Below, one piece after another: positions 39,701 to 51,016 of a DNA stretch of 64,000 nt; position 1 is the first letter of the stretch, and every line of letters starts with the position of its first letter. The position numbers and the translations under genes were made by a program. Below the pieces are notes generated by a model. The model did no database searches and was not told the DNA's origin. It saw nothing but the letters and a program-made list of their open reading frames with translations. Source of the stretch: Lingula anatina (Eukaryota; Brachiopoda; Lingulata; Lingulida; Lingulidae); NCBI RefSeq assembly GCF_001039355.2, contig NW_019775649.1, positions 10,729 to 74,728 of the forward strand, read 5' to 3'.

Positions 39701-42700
39701 GATTGAATGCCATCTTACTGCTGCTAAATAAGGCCATTCATCTTTCCACTACATGCAAGACATCACACCAGTTTTTAAACTAATCAGCAGTGTAACATAA
39801 CATACATGACAGGACAAAAAGGCATGGCTGTGAAGGCCGGTGTCATTGAAACTTGCTGAAAATTGGCAGAGGTAAGCTGCGTCTATGCCTACAGGCATAA
39901 AAGTCCATCTAATAAACCTAGACATAATGGTCAATTAAATGAGAATTATCATATCTGCTTTATTGTTAATAACTTCATAGCTTCCCCCGTATTCGATCAT
40001 CATTTTGATATGGTCATTATTTGAGAGAATCAATCAAAATAAAACGGGGAATGGGAATGTGATTCAAGGAACGGAACTGGCAACCTCTGAATTTTGTTGT
40101 ATTCTCTGGGATCTAAACGGATAATCTCAGACGTCAAGTACAAATCTATTTCAAATTTTGGATGAATTACATAATATAGTGTATTGATATTCTCAACAAT
40201 TGAGAGGGCAAAAGAGCCAACGAACCAGAAACAGTTGTACGATTTAACATTATACACGGCGGTTAGACATGCTGTATGACTTAGAACTCCCTTAGTGTGT
40301 GCGGTTCCTGCATTTACAAACTACTTTAATCATACATGATAATAATGCACCAGTTAAAATAGCTGTTTGCGATGCTCTGCTTAATTCCAAGCAAAATACT
40401 AATCGGTTTCATCATCTACATAAGATCCATTCAGACATAATGGAGACATGGGCCTATTAGTTTAGCACATAGTCAAAGTTTTGTATTTGGAAGGGCTACC
40501 TCGCAAATGGAAAAAAATTAGACGTCCTTTTGATTGCCATAATGGTTTCGAATATGCAGAGATTGCAATGTGCAGCAACTGCTAACGTTAACGTGTAAAT
40601 CACATAGGCTACATTATTACGGCATACACTGTAATTGCGTTATAGCATATGGTTCTGTTTCATCATTGGGACTGTGGTGTTTGGGGAGTCTAATACAGCA
40701 CTTACACATAGCTGTTAATTCTATGGAAATTCCCCGGGGGATTGGAACCTCTATTATTACATAAAATCGTAATTTGTAGAAGTTATGAAAATATCTCTGA
40801 AATTATTTCCACGGCACGACCAGTTAATATGAATGATGATAAGCAATCACCATTCAACGATTGGATTGCGGTGGTTATCATAATCCGAAACCCGCTTACT
40901 TCATATTCATCTTCAATCCACAAGACTCGACCGCTCTCCAGAACTCTGCACAGATTTCTCAGTAAATTGCCAATTAAAAAATGTGATAAGCCTAGTCCGG
41001 GTTCACCATCATTAATTGGATGTACGGTAAAGAAAATACTGTTTCTCCCGGAGGTAAACGTTCTTTGGTCCCCCTTGATTTAGCCATTATCAATGTGTAT
41101 ATTTCATTACAAAAATGAGTGCCTTGTCCAAGGTCCATATATCAACTTGACAAGTGCAGCGAGAAGCGCAGGCACGTCATTAATGGTACATCTATTTGAA
41201 TGTTATTTTTTGTGACAGATCATTTGAGCAAAATAATGGAAATCTTTATCGGATTCCTAAATGACATTTGATCTTCTAACTGAGTTAGCTCTGTCCATGG
41301 ACATCGCTGTCCATTCGGTCATTTCTAATTCAGTTTTAGCTTTTTTATTTCCATCGGTCTGGATCCATCAGTCAATATCTATTCATACGGGCCTGTTCGG
41401 ATCTGACAGCGTATTCTAATGCTGTGTTTGCATGCACTGTTTCTGAAGGTCGTACTTTAACAGGCTATATCCCTAGCGTCAGGAACGATCAAGTAAGATA
41501 ACCATGATGCCTTCATTCTCATTGTATCTTGCAAAGCACCGAAGTCCTTTACCATTCAAAGTCTAGAATGCAATACTGTTGAGAATTTAACTCAAGATTC
41601 ATCACTATTTTAAAGGTACAGTGAGCGAGTTTTTGGCACGAAATACTTCATATAATAATGCAGATTTTGATCGCGTACTTTTTTGTAATACCCAATGTCA
41701 ACATACCTTAAGTAATTAAGCCAGGCCTTAAAAGTTGTCAAGATTTTTTTTGAAATTTGTGCTGGCTTCACTGAAGATCATGGCCATCTGTGACCACTAT
41801 GGGTGGCGGCACGGGTGATCTCAAATTTTATAGCTTTTTCCTTCTTTTTAACAACTCAGTTAGTGGAAATCTTAAATCTTATCAAGATTAAATCTGCTTT
41901 GATAAAACTCCTCTTACTTTGGTAAAAAATATTTAATCAAATAGACGAATGAATAAAGAAATATTCAATTAACGCACCCTGTGCCTTCGACTCGTAAAGA
42001 TAAATCTATTAGGAATCGAATACGCACTTAACCTTATTAATTAACACTAGTTAAGAGAAATGCATTGCCTGGTGATAGAGATAGAAAAGGTTAATTAAAT
42101 ATCCTGAAGTTTGATCCTTGGTGCGCGGCTCCGAATCCCTGATTTTTCTGAAACGTTCCTAAAGAACATTGAGTGTTAGAGCCAATGTGATAATAAGAAA
42201 TGGCATCATGCATTGCACATATTTATGGTTTGAGTAGAAGATTAGAAAGATGGACACAATCCATTATGTACAGACTTGTAAAAATGAAAATAAAAGCAAA
42301 TTGGGCTGCACAATTCCACATATAACATTAAGGTTATAGACTTGTTGCTATTTTGGAAGCTGCTGCACAGATAGCCACAGATACGCGTATGGTAAAAGCC
42401 ATCTTTATCCGGCAAGGGTTCGATGCAAAGATCTTTTCTGATGAAAGATTGCCTCATTTAACATGATTTTAGGTGTGCGTGCGTGTGTTTGTGTGTGCTC
42501 CCGCGCCAGCTAATGTGTCTTTGTGCATATACGTACGATATCGTATACGTGTTCACGGGAGATGTGTCACACATGATAAGGGCTATGCTTCGCTTACTGG
42601 AAACCTGATGTGACAGACACTGTGAACCTTAACGACACGAAGACATTATGAGATTCTAGGTGTTTGTCACCAAATTGTAATTACACAACCCATTGCGTGT

Positions 42701-45036
42701 CAAAGTTCACACTTGAATACATCGATTGCCGAGGGGATTTCGCAATCATTTCACAATATCTTTTGCTAAGTTATTTTTCTTAGAAGTATGAATATACGGT
42801 AATATTATTCGATTAACAAAGGTGACTGCCTCCCGTACTCTTTCACTGGATTGCGTGCGTCTGCGTATATATTTTCAGTGTTGCCAAGTTTTGATAAATA
42901 TCGCATGGGAAACAAAATCAGTTTAATATCCGGTGTTGATCAACAAATAGAACTGATTTTTATTTAGTAATTACGCTCTGTCAATATTCGTGTCTGTCCA
43001 TCGAGTGTGTAAATATTTAAACAACGACTGCATTATTCCCTGCTAAGCCGGTAGGTCGGGTTCAATTCGCTGAAACTGGTCAGCATTAGATGCCAACAGT
43101 GGTGTCATAGTATATGTAACAGCGTGTAAGAACGTGTTTCGTAGTTTGAGAAATAGTGTATTGGAGACGGGTTTGGTTCGCCATGTACATGTATAGTAGG
43201 GCTGTGCACAAGAGAGATATTTTAGATTTAAAAAATAATACACAAAATGCAGTCATAGACCAATCTCAAAGTTCAGAGTAAAAGGCAGCGACGGTAGAGA
43301 ATTTTCTGATGGTAACCTGACATATTTTGAGATAAACGGCAATGTTTTGCAGGCTACAAGTGTTACATAACAAAGCACACAAATCGGAATGACAATATTA
43401 TTCTGCTTCTAAAAAGGGCATTCAACTTTCCTCCACATTTGAGACATCACACCAGTTTTTTTTTTTTTTTGTAAACTAATCAACAGTCTAACAGGTCGGT
43501 AATAATTCTGCTTCATAATGGTCTCTTTTAAACTACTGAATTTTTAAACGTGCTTTTAAGCAGTGTTCCCATGCATCACGGTGAATAAACCTAGATGGAG
43601 ACAATTCACGAGAAAGCTAAAGTCAGAATGCAGTCAGAATGTAACTAATAATCACTCTGCAACAGTAATCGTATTAGTCGTCTCTACCTCAGCAGCATGC
43701 AATATTCATGGACTGGTACAATAACGATATTTATTCTTTATCCTGGCTTATTTCTTAAATATGATTTTAAAGATAAGGCATGTGCATACGCAAGAGTTTT
43801 GAAGCACAGATGGTTGTATATTGTTTATATGGGATCCAATACAGATAATTCAGTCGGACAAATAGAAACGAAATGGAATATTATTTTATGAAGGAAATTG
43901 AAACAAAGCGCCGTCAGAGGTGTTAATGATAGCGGAGTAGAGTGCATACAAAGATGCAGCCTGAGGGTTATGAAACGCTGGGAAATTAATGAGAAGTCTT
44001 CCTTCCATGATCAATGCTTATGACAAAAACAACCCCTGAATCTTTTTAGCTGCGTTTGTTACGAATGCATTATATCGAACAGAGTTCATAAGCCTTATGA
44101 AGGGGGAACGCGGTCCTATGACAGTTTTGTACGATTCGATACATCTTCCACATCCATAAGCTGCTTAATTTCAACGTAAGGACTGCCTTTTACTAAATTG
44201 CATTAGAGTACTCTGGTGAATCATTTCACCAATTATTTGCCTGGGCCGTTCTAGCCTAGGAAGCACTTTTTGACAACTGCTTTGTATTGATGTAAGGGTC
44301 CGCGGTGTTGAGAATAATAAAACTATATTTATTTATATATGGTAAAAATTATGTAACATAGGAAAGTATCCATAAGAAACCACCTTCCATCAAGTATCAT
44401 TCTTTATTACTGATGATGGCTGTTTTATTCTTTGCGGTTATTATGCTTTATTGGAATAGACAACATGTTCGAAAGGATCAACCAACAGAACTGATAGCGA
44501 AACCGCGTGAATAGTCCTCACCATTAACTTGCAAACAATGTGTGTGTCTAACCAGCGTAGCCCCCTTCCCCCTCCCCTCCCCCCCCCCCCATATCTCAGT
44601 GCTCGATACGAGTATTAGAGTCAATTCACTATTATTAAATATAGTATTCTCTTTTGAATGAAAAATCAAAATTAAGGTTGATTCAACTCAGTTTATCGAA
44701 GAGATTCACTGAGTGAACCCTCCGTTTTTTCTTCCCTTCTTCCCTCTATCCTCCCTCATACTGACAAACCGCACGTTTTCTTACCTGTGAATCGTGCCAA
44801 TGCAGCTCCAGGCGGTGCCCCGGCATGAGTTCCGGCCTGGCATTGATGTGCCCCAGGGCCAGGTACACGGCAGGCAGCACCCCACGCCCAATCTTACCCT
44901 CTTCACCTTGATAGTTGTAAGGGAACAACCCAGCGATGTAGAGCGCCGTCCTGTTGTCCTCTGTCGACTCAACGTACCGTAGATAGAGAGATAGTGCGAG
45001 CCAGAGAAACGAAGGAATGCCGTGACCACCCATCAA
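10236..45036 (-). CDS. GABBR2: GABA-B receptor subunit 2 (metabotropic GABA receptor, class C GPCR)
   Basis: Nineteen distinct coding exons join in frame to 916 residues (human GABBR2 is about 941) when each duplicated block is counted once. Order 5'-3': 44785-45036; exons 2-7 (given twice); exons 8-9 (given twice); 17310-17460; 15471-15603; 14777-14884; 14458-14580; 13936-14040; 13336-13560; 12912-13064; 12321-12522; 11529-11640; 10236-10359. In GABBR2 the extracellular Venus-flytrap does not bind GABA itself, and the seven-helix domain couples the GABBR1/2 heterodimer to Gi/o. Hallmarks of subunit 2 over subunit 1 are [41 protein letters not shown] and FHGYAYDG. Splice sites are GT-AG throughout. 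The identity is firm; the duplicated exons are discussed separately. Confidence 0.93.
12126..12240 (-). repeat. Dispersed repeat family, truncated inverted copy
   Basis: Reverse-complemented, it reads GGGATGACAACTCTTCATTTT, then a GATTTTCCTGCGGTAAACGAC block and ATGGTTAATAAATCCGTTCC, matching the first third of the 5687-6000 element. A related start (AAAGGGATAACAACT) also occurs alone near 11898. It lies in the GABBR2 intron between exons 17 and 18. Confidence 0.7.
13336..17460 (-). CDS. GABBR2: GABBR2 exons 10-15: seven-transmembrane domain
   Basis: Exon 10 (17310-17460) holds TM1 ([19 protein letters not shown]), exon 11 (15471-15603) TM2, exon 12 (14777-14884) TM3 with the class [12 protein letters not shown] segment, exon 13 (14458-14580) TM4 ending in WQIVDP, exon 14 (13936-14040) the extracellular loop Cys and the start of TM5, and exon 15 (13336-13560) the end of TM5, TM6 and TM7 ending in LVFVPK. 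Exon lengths 151, 133, 108, 123, 105 and 225 keep frame. The intron between exons 10 and 11 has been enlarged by a Tc1/mariner-type element. Each exon has a clear pyrimidine-tract acceptor and a GT donor. Confidence 0.93.
15708..15746. repeat. (AT)n microsatellite at a transposon insertion point
   Basis: About 19 AT units run directly into the left terminal repeat of the Tc1/mariner-type element, whose target duplication is TA. Confidence 0.9.
15747..17143 (+). mobile_element. Tc1/mariner-type DNA transposon, decayed, about 1.4 kb
   Basis: The left end reads CACCCTGGACAAAAGAAGTG and the right end, reverse-complemented, CACACACTGGACAAATAGAA; both continue into GTGTCACC, and both are bordered by TA, the Tc1/mariner target duplication. 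Between them lies a broken transposase frame. The element sits in the GABBR2 intron between exons 10 and 11, on the strand opposite to the receptor. About 1.4 kb with roughly 25-bp terminal repeats is a normal size for the superfamily. The damaged frame means it cannot move on its own. Confidence 0.9.
15927..16969 (+). pseudogene. Tc1/mariner transposase pseudogene (DD36E-type spacing)
   Basis: The frame opens at ATG 15927 ([12 protein letters not shown]...) and hits TGA at 15978. After a frameshift it resumes at 16021 with the HTH and a [13 protein letters not shown] linker, then stops at TAG 16330. The first catalytic Asp lies in FSDEW near 16390; a second frameshift leads to 16598-16969, holding the second Asp in HQDDNAPCH and the Glu in [10 protein letters not shown]. 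From the Asp of DNAP to that Glu I count 36 intervening residues, against 34 in classical Tc1. At least two stops and two frameshifts make it inactive. The transposase cuts and pastes the element at TA sites in living relatives. Confidence 0.88.
17742..19785. repeat. 2.04-kb block, first copy (probable assembly duplication)
   Basis: This block is nearly identical to 19787-21826. The only differences I noticed are single-base indels and substitutions, such as AAAAAAGG versus AAAAAAG and GAATTT versus GCATTT. It includes GABBR2 exons 8 and 9 and an (AAAT)n tract at about 18093-18150. The block ends exactly at the N at 19786. Confidence 0.9.
17968..19688 (-). CDS. GABBR2: GABBR2 exons 8 and 9, first copy
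   Basis: Exon 8 (19628-19688, 61 nt) encodes [20 protein letters not shown] and exon 9 (17968-18051, 84 nt) encodes [12 protein letters not shown] through DTIAWSG, the end of lobe 1 of the Venus-flytrap that leads to TM1. Exon 8 uses a weak G|GTGGGA donor. Phases fit exon 7 (phase 0) and exon 10 (needs 1 + 2). Exons 8 and 9 total 145 nt, so only one copy of the pair can be in a working mRNA. Confidence 0.85.
19787..21826. repeat. 2.04-kb block, second copy after the N at 19786
   Basis: It restarts at CAATCAATTTAAGGCC, identical to 17742 onward, and continues past the first copy's end (GCCAG) into unique sequence at GAGAGCTGTAAC. That is the pattern expected when two contigs overlap but were placed end to end with one N. 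Confidence 0.9.
20010..21728 (-). CDS. GABBR2: GABBR2 exons 8 and 9, second copy
   Basis: Exon 8 at 21668-21728 and exon 9 at 20010-20093 are the same in sequence and splice sites as the copies at 19628-19688 and 17968-18051. Splicing both pairs would add 145 nt and shift the frame, so this copy or the other is redundant. Confidence 0.85.
21940..27891 (-). CDS. GABBR2: GABBR2 exons 2-7, copy A: Venus-flytrap ligand-binding-type domain
   Basis: Exons in transcript order: 27748-27891, 27342-27524, 27024-27125, 24222-24287, 22519-22719, 21940-22161 (144, 183, 102, 66, 201, 222 nt; all phase 0). They encode the bilobed periplasmic-binding-protein-like ectodomain: [19 protein letters not shown], then [66 protein letters not shown] and [16 protein letters not shown]. 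The last exon ends ACG|GTACAG, which makes FKGVT|GMVQF across the junction, as in other GABA-B receptors. Here exon 3 reads LLRKFRWKK. Confidence 0.9.
23811..23896. repeat. Short tandem repeat, about 22 bp x 4
   Basis: Four degenerate units of the form AAGTCCCTGTGGTATCACTA follow each other in a GABBR2 intron. The same array occurs at 32250-32335 in copy B, so it predates the haplotype split. Confidence 0.75.
24955..25236 (+). repeat. Dispersed repeat family, copy in block A
   Basis: It starts AGAGATAACAACTCTTCGTTTT and carries the same ordered blocks as 5687-6000, including TTACCAATGGTTAATGAATC and CACGTGGTCTGATGCCAAGC, ending past GCTGTTTTGGTGGTA. It lies in the intron between GABBR2 exons 5 and 4. 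Confidence 0.75.
26038..26995. repeat. Direct repeat pair inside a GABBR2 intron
   Basis: About 190 bases starting GAGCCCTTTGAAACACAAAT at 26038 recur imperfectly from about 26812 (GGCCCTTTGAAGTACATAGG). Shared blocks are TTTTCAACA, TTCGCCCCTTAATTTGCTTC and GAAACACCAGTGC. Spacing is about 770 bases. Both are present in copy B too. It is either an old local duplication or two insertions of one element. Confidence 0.65.
27892..30310. other. Part of GABBR2 intron 1 in copy A, no gene seen
   Basis: I found no exon with splice signals and conserved frame on either strand. Short frames near 27950 and 29008 are not supported by domains. The same stretch recurs in copy B at 36329-38743. Confidence 0.5.
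30406..36328 (-). CDS. GABBR2: GABBR2 exons 2-7, copy B
   Basis: Exons in transcript order: 36185-36328, 35778-35960, 35461-35562, 32662-32727, 30985-31185, 30406-30627, with the same lengths and splice sites as copy A. Most differences are silent, but exon 3 reads LLRRFNWKK instead of LLRKFRWKK. The six exons total 918 nt, so including both copies would keep frame yet would double the ligand-binding-type domain, which no known class C receptor does. One copy should be dropped from the gene model. Confidence 0.88.
32250..32335. repeat. Short tandem repeat, copy B of the 23811 array
   Basis: Same four degenerate 22-bp units as at 23811-23896, at the matching position in the duplicated block. 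Confidence 0.75.
33397..33678 (+). repeat. Dispersed repeat family, copy in block B
   Basis: The allelic counterpart of the 24955 element, with a G-run expanded to about 14 bases inside it and a deletion close to its 3' end. Confidence 0.75.
38744..38888. repeat. Palindrome-rich repeat, cut off by the N at 38889
   Basis: The sequence begins TTCATAAAAGAGGTTTAACT and contains the palindromic motif GGTTTAACTAAACC; a second form, GGTTTAGCTAAACC, recurs near the other end in inverted context. Between them AAAACCTAGTCTA repeats in tandem. This looks like a small MITE-type element interrupted by the contig break. Confidence 0.5.
38889..38889. other. Assembly join (single N)
   Basis: A single N inside a repeat. 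Unlike the other three Ns, I see no re-entry into earlier sequence after it, so the true gap size is unknown. Confidence 0.8.
38890..44784. other. GABBR2 intron 1, 5' part; no gene recognised
   Basis: This stretch separates the signal-peptide exon from exon 2. A 141-codon minus frame at 39144-39569 has a GCVLSP string as in reverse transcriptases but no other motif. A block CATCACACCAGTTTTT...AAACTAATC at about 39761 recurs near 43446. I see no further exon. Confidence 0.5.
44785..45036 (-). CDS. GABBR2: GABBR2 exon 1: signal peptide and start of the ectodomain
   Basis: ATG at 45034-45036 opens 84 codons ending HWHDSQ before a CAG|GTAAGA donor. Residues 1-24 ([20 protein letters not shown]...) form a signal peptide. 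[10 protein letters not shown] and [17 protein letters not shown] are the first strand and helix of the Venus-flytrap. A second ATG follows at once, so either Met may be used. The junction HDSQ|CDMA with exon 2 matches the position of the conserved HD(S/T)xC of the family. A 5' UTR exon may exist upstream but was not identified. Confidence 0.9.
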
Positions 45037-48000
45037 GCCGAGTTTTTCTCAAATGACCAGCTGTGTTATTACTTCACCGAACCGGCTTAATCTAAGCAAT
45101 GAGCGATCTATCTTGCCGTCTCCTAGAATCCCTTCATCCATCTTCGTACACAGTTATCTACGGGAAAGATTGGAGGATGATCTCTCCCAGTAGCAACTGG
45201 GGTTGAAACGTGCACATTCTTTCCGTAGCAGTTGCTGCAACAGATGTGTCTATTTGCTTTTGTTTAAATTAGTTTAGAACAGTCATGATGACCGCAACGG
45301 TCTGAAACTGCTTTCCAAGTATCCGTGGCCTCCCTGAAAACGAAACCGGCGTGTTGCTGAAGCGCCTGCAGGAATCACAGAAATAAATAAAACCTTTTCT
45401 TCTTTTTGTTTCGCGACAGCTGTCTCCATTAGCGTTAAACCAAAATGCTGTTTATCGTTTTTTTTTCAGGTTCTAAAAGAAGATCCAATAAGTAGACGGT
45501 ATATACTTATCATATTGACAACCGGGATCAAATAAATTTATGAACGTGGCTGTCTCTGTTTTAAATCTCAATCCATACCAGGGGCTGCCGCATATGTCCT
45601 TTAGCTGCCATTGAGATCACGCTTTTGCCCTCGCTACTAGCTATACAAATCCCCACATCCCATCCACCACGCTTGTTTATTTATGTTCGTAAGGTACTAA
45701 TAACAGATAGCGAATAAGGAACGCCCGTGGGCAGGTCATCTCGTGTTCCGGCAACCTACAGGTAGAAAATAAAAAGTAACCTCGCTCAGCGCCGTACTTG
45801 CATGTCGATCTTCATTAAGACATGACTATTTTCACAATGATTTCGGCCTTCGTCTCGAAATGTTAGGTAATTTTTACAAACCAATGAGGACCGAGAGGAG
45901 ATTAACCCGTCCACCCCGCGTAATTACTTTCACTCTGTGCGGTTACCGGGAGTCTCTCGTATGTATTTACGAAAAACTATACAATGTAGCGCGCTTCTGT
46001 TAAGTGGAATGCAAATACGCACTCCACTTAAAGATTAGTCATACGGAATATTCACAACTCGAGTTAACAGCAATAAAATCGAAAAAAAAGAAGACAAACC
46101 AACTTAACAAAGTTAACGTCTTAAGATTACATGACTTTTTCAATAGATTAGACACTAATGGAAACAGTACTCCGCAAATTAATCCCATTTCTTGGCGATA
46201 GGGATATGATTAGTCAAGTGCTAATTGTTTAATCTATTTGCATTTTTTAGGCGGCAGAGACGCAAATTGAATATTTAGAACTATTTTCGGTCAGGTCAAA
46301 GCGAATGAAACTTTCTAAAATGGAAATTCCAACAGAGTTCGTTTAAGAAGGCGGAAAGAACTCCGCTTTCGAGCGTTAATATAGTGCAAACGGGACGGAC
46401 ACAGATTATTAGACATCTTATCTAAGACAGCCCAAAGCGCAGAAATTAAGAGAACAAATTAAGCAGAGTATCAGTACAGAGTATTGGTTGAGTAAATGCA
46501 GCAAATTTGACTAACGTTTTATCAATAAAATTGTATAACAGCTTGCATTATTGTCACAATATTCAATATCTTCTCGGTCTGCGGCTCGTTTACTGAACCT
46601 CATGAGGTGGATTGCGTCACGATGATGTTCCAATGTTCATGGTGTGTGTGTGCACGCGCGCGCGTGGCGGGAGAGGGTATGCTTGGATCAGAATCTTTAA
46701 ACCTTTGCTTCTGCATATCCCTAATAGTCGTGTTTCTTCTAACTGTAATGGTTTATTGGATTTAACAAAAAAGGATTACAAAAATTTAGCCATACTTTTT
46801 CTTTGTCGCCAATATATTAGCTGGTCTCCGTGTACTTGATTTTACAGAGCGTTTTTCCTATAATTTTGTATACCACGGGTATGCACGCAAAACTCGGATA
46901 TGTCAACATTCATTACCAATCTCCATCTCCTGTTGGCCGCAATGTGACTCCTATAGTGTTCCGGGTCGTTATAATAACTAGCCACCAGGTCCTTATTACC
47001 CAAACGATTACGAGAATTCATTCGCAGCCTGATTGCCAATTGTAGCCAACTAAACCGACGAAAATTACCATTTTACTGTTTGTATTCACAGCCAACACTA
47101 CGCGAAATGGGAAATGCATATAATCGTATGGGTATTTTTTCAATGGAGAAGCACGAATGAATTATTGATACTCCCCAGCAAGACTCCCTCTTGAGTGATA
47201 ATATGAACGGAAATTGGAATGCCAAAGTAATGACATTTCGAAAATTCCTCGCATGGCGCCACTGTGTAAAACTATACTTTGTGCGGATTTTTACCTTTTT
47301 AACGTTTGGTTATGGTAAGGAGATTGCAGGACTTATTTATAATCATTTACATGATGTATGTATATCTAAGCCCTCCTCTGAGCACTCACACGTAACCAAT
47401 AGACAAACATGGACACACTAGGACACGTGTCCATTCACACACCCTCATGTTTACGGCAGATTACATTTTCATAAGTAATGAGCCAATCCAAATGAAAGTA
47501 TATTACTTATCGGTCTAGATAATATCGACTAAATAAAAACAGAGCGCGCGTCTTTATCTTGACTGAACTTAATAACTCCTTACTTATTTACACGTCATTT
47601 CCAGGCTAAATAAGAAAGCAATGCCTCAATTTACGTTGTAAAAAAATCAAAAGCGAAAAAAGTACGCCTCTGCTATTCAAGTGTAAAAGCAATGCTAGCA
47701 TCGGCAAGGCAGAAAATCGAACCAACAGACTCGCTGAGGTCTATCGGCTCTCAGCGGGCACAGAAATCTATATCCAAACCAAGCCCATCTGTTTGGCGTA
47801 GTGAGGTGAATTAACTTTACACATCCCCGAGGTTGTATGAGCGCTCGTGCCGTTACTGTGGCTGTGTTGAACAGATTCGTTTACTTAACTGTTTACCGTG
47901 GAGATGGTCCTGGTTGTTGAAATGATAGGAAGAAAATCTTTTTAGCAATTGGTATCATAATATGTTGTAACAAACAAAGTCCCATTTCCCTTTGTTGGTC

Positions 48001-48447
48001 CTTTGAATTCATGGCGATATGAAAAGCATCGCTTAAGTGGCCACTACGTGCTAATGTTGATTTTCCTTAGTTTTCAGGATTTTAACTATAACTCTGTGTA
48101 GATAATGATAGTCGATTATTCTACATGGATACAATAACATTTAGATGCCTTTGTTTTTTGTTACGTTCTTTAGCGCGGCGTTGGTGATGTTTACCTGAAG
48201 CAGACAACTTTTTCGTTCCCATATATAGATAAATGGAATCCCCATCTGTACTTGCTGTCTGTCAAAGCGTATTTCTTTTGGCCAAGATAGAGATACAAAG
48301 ATTGGAGTTGATGCCAATTCAGTTGGATGCGTAATAATTATCATTAAGTTGTCGACCTAGTGTTGAAAGACTCTAAAAATTTATTGCACAATTCTCAGTC
48401 TTTGTCACCCGATGCTTAACCGTAGTTCTAACAAAAGGTGATTGTGT

Positions 48448-48489
<42 letters not shown>

Positions 48490-49645
48490 GAAGGCTGGTG
48501 CCATTACAAATAAATGTTTCTAAGCACTTTGCATTGATAAACATCCACAGTGGAGCTCTTGTAACCATATGAATTTTTATTCAATGCACGTAATAATACT
48601 GGATAGATTAAATCGAAACGACATCATTTGAGAATGTACGATGACACAGCATTTTTATGAGGAGAAAAATAAACAAATGGCGCCAGTTTGAATATATTTA
48701 TTATTAATACGTTCATCTATTTTTATAAGTAAAAGCATGGAACAAAACCCATCCGTGTTAGGGTAATTGCAATGTATCTATCTTTTATCCCCGCATCGCT
48801 CGGATCAAATTCTCTATCAATAAAGAGCGACCTTTCGTCAGCTGTGCTAATGAACGGTCGATATTCTATCACAGCACGTTTCTAAGTAAAGGAAACATTT
48901 TATTTCCCTTTGTCGCAGCATTGTGTATAGTTCCGCAGTTATCTGCAAGTACAGAAAAGAACGAACTTTGGCTTTGGCTTTCTCTATTGTTCTCAACAGG
49001 ATTACGCAGTGACTGTGTGTTAAGGTCTATGAAGATCCATTACAGTGTATTCAATTTGATGAAAATGTTTAGACGTTGCAGCAATGGTGAACACTGAAGA
49101 ACAACCGAGATTGATGTCCAAAAAACTTATTTAATCTCAGTGTGCAACTTTTCTCATTGTGACCTGGCTGGCAGTTTGATTGAATTCTCTTAAGCTGCAA
49201 TTGGCGTTCTTTTTGATGTACCAGGCTGATTTCCTGTGCAGCAAGCTCTCCGAAGAATAGATTTTTTGCTTGAGCTATCAATTCTATTTTCCTCTGTTCC
49301 TTCAATTGATTGAATTATTGACGCATGCGCAGGAGGTGTATTTATCAACGAATTACCCAGCTACTCTAATGAAAATTGCTTTTAAGCAAACCACAAAGTT
49401 AAATTCAAGAAATGAAAAAATATCAATTCCTTTGATTTCTATGTTTTGAAAGTGCCTTTATGCTTATTGTCACTCAGGACCGGATTGAGGTCTCTTGGTG
49501 CCCTAAGCGCCCCCATACCATGGTAACCCCATTTCACAATAAAAAACCCGCTCCTATATTCTTCTCATATATTATTCTACTTTTTTGGCCTATCGAATGA
49601 ATGACTCATTTTGTCATGAAGTTTCAGATCAACTAGTTCTTGAAA
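45037..49645. other. Intergenic, GABBR2 5' flank to the Sushi/MAM gene 3' end
   Basis: No supported gene. It must contain the GABBR2 promoter and 5' UTR, but I see no decisive TATA or initiator site. It contains GT/GC-rich simple sequence near 46638-46664, a poly-A tract at 48449-48484, and at about 49478 a CAGGACCGGATTGAGGTC segment that resembles the end of a small DNA transposon. Confidence 0.5.
48449..48484. repeat. Poly-A tract, 36 bases
   Basis: An uninterrupted A run with no adjacent retrogene recognised. Confidence 0.9.
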
Positions 49646-50965
49646 TTAAAACATTTCTATAGGGTTCTCGGAATTTGTGGATGAGTGCCGGGGCGTCCCA
49701 TTGGAAGCAGTTATCGGATGGAGATCGTCGTTCAGTGAAGTCTCATGAAAATGACGGCGTCTTTGTGAAACATAACGAACTGACATGGCTATCAAAAATA
49801 CCATCACCAAGCTCCCTCCAATTATACCAAATATAATAAAGATAAGAGTCCGTTTGTTAGGGTTCCTTTCGGTAGATTTTTGGATCTCAATATCGCCTTC
49901 ATTTGACTGCGATTCTTGTCCCTTTGGCGGCACTGACACGGATTCAATTGGTAGCTCGCTTTCAGTAGGCGGACCCCCTGTCGTCAAGTTCAATACAAAA
50001 CTGCTCAGAGGTGTGGTAATTACGGTAGACACGAAACTTTGGTGCTTGGTTTGTTTATATTGATCTTTTTCTTTGCTATTTGTTGACAACGTTAACACTT
50101 TCAAACCGATGGTACCGGTAGACTCCGTTGTTGATCTGTTGACCTCTGTGGGTCTTGAATTCATTTTAGAGGTTGCTACTGCTGATAACGATGGCATTGT
50201 TGGTGTAAATGGCGTCAGTGTTGTCCATGCTGTAGTCACAGTTGACACTGGGGTAGAAGTTTTCTTCTTTGTTGTTGGAGTGGTCAAAGATGGCGTCGGC
50301 CACTGGATTACGCTTGTCTCTGAGATACAAAAGACCTCTCAATGCATATGGCAAAATAATGATAACAATTAATAAATAAATTGCGTATTATCTGCCTCCC
50401 CTTAATCAGAAACGCTCATCTTGCTGAAAAGGGTTTGGTGCGTTGGTCATTCTAATTGTTTAATAAAATTGCTTGATGCTTGAAAGCAGTAATATATATT
50501 GCGATGAAAAAAGACACCAAAAGTTATAACTTCAGAAACACAACTGTTGATTTGAAGGCCGAATGATAACAACATGGTTCATTCTATTAGTTGAAAAATG
50601 AGGACAGGTTTGAAATCACCTGTCAGATGAAATTGTGTTCTGCCTGCATGTAAAAATAACTTAAGATGACATTTTCTTAAGGCTTTTCAAATAACAATTT
50701 TCCTGTTTGGAATGAGTTATAGAATAGGAAATTGAAAGAGAAAAGTGCCAGTGTCTCAACAATGCAGTCCCTACATGTGCTTTATCCAAAGCCAATATAA
50801 GAGAAACAGATAATACAGAAAATCCTACTTCGTTTAACAGATAGTACCAGAACAGACAGTGCCAAGTAAACAATAACATCGGCAATAATATCACTCAAAA
50901 GAAACTAATTCAAAACAGAACCATACAGAAATACATGAGAAGTGCAATACCCCCCAAACATAAGT

Positions 50966-51016
<51 letters not shown>

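Noticed and set aside
42527-42550. Short palindrome around TACGATATCGTA
   Set aside because: Twelve perfect bases in an A/T-rich 64-kb window is not unusual, and there is no repeat or gene context.
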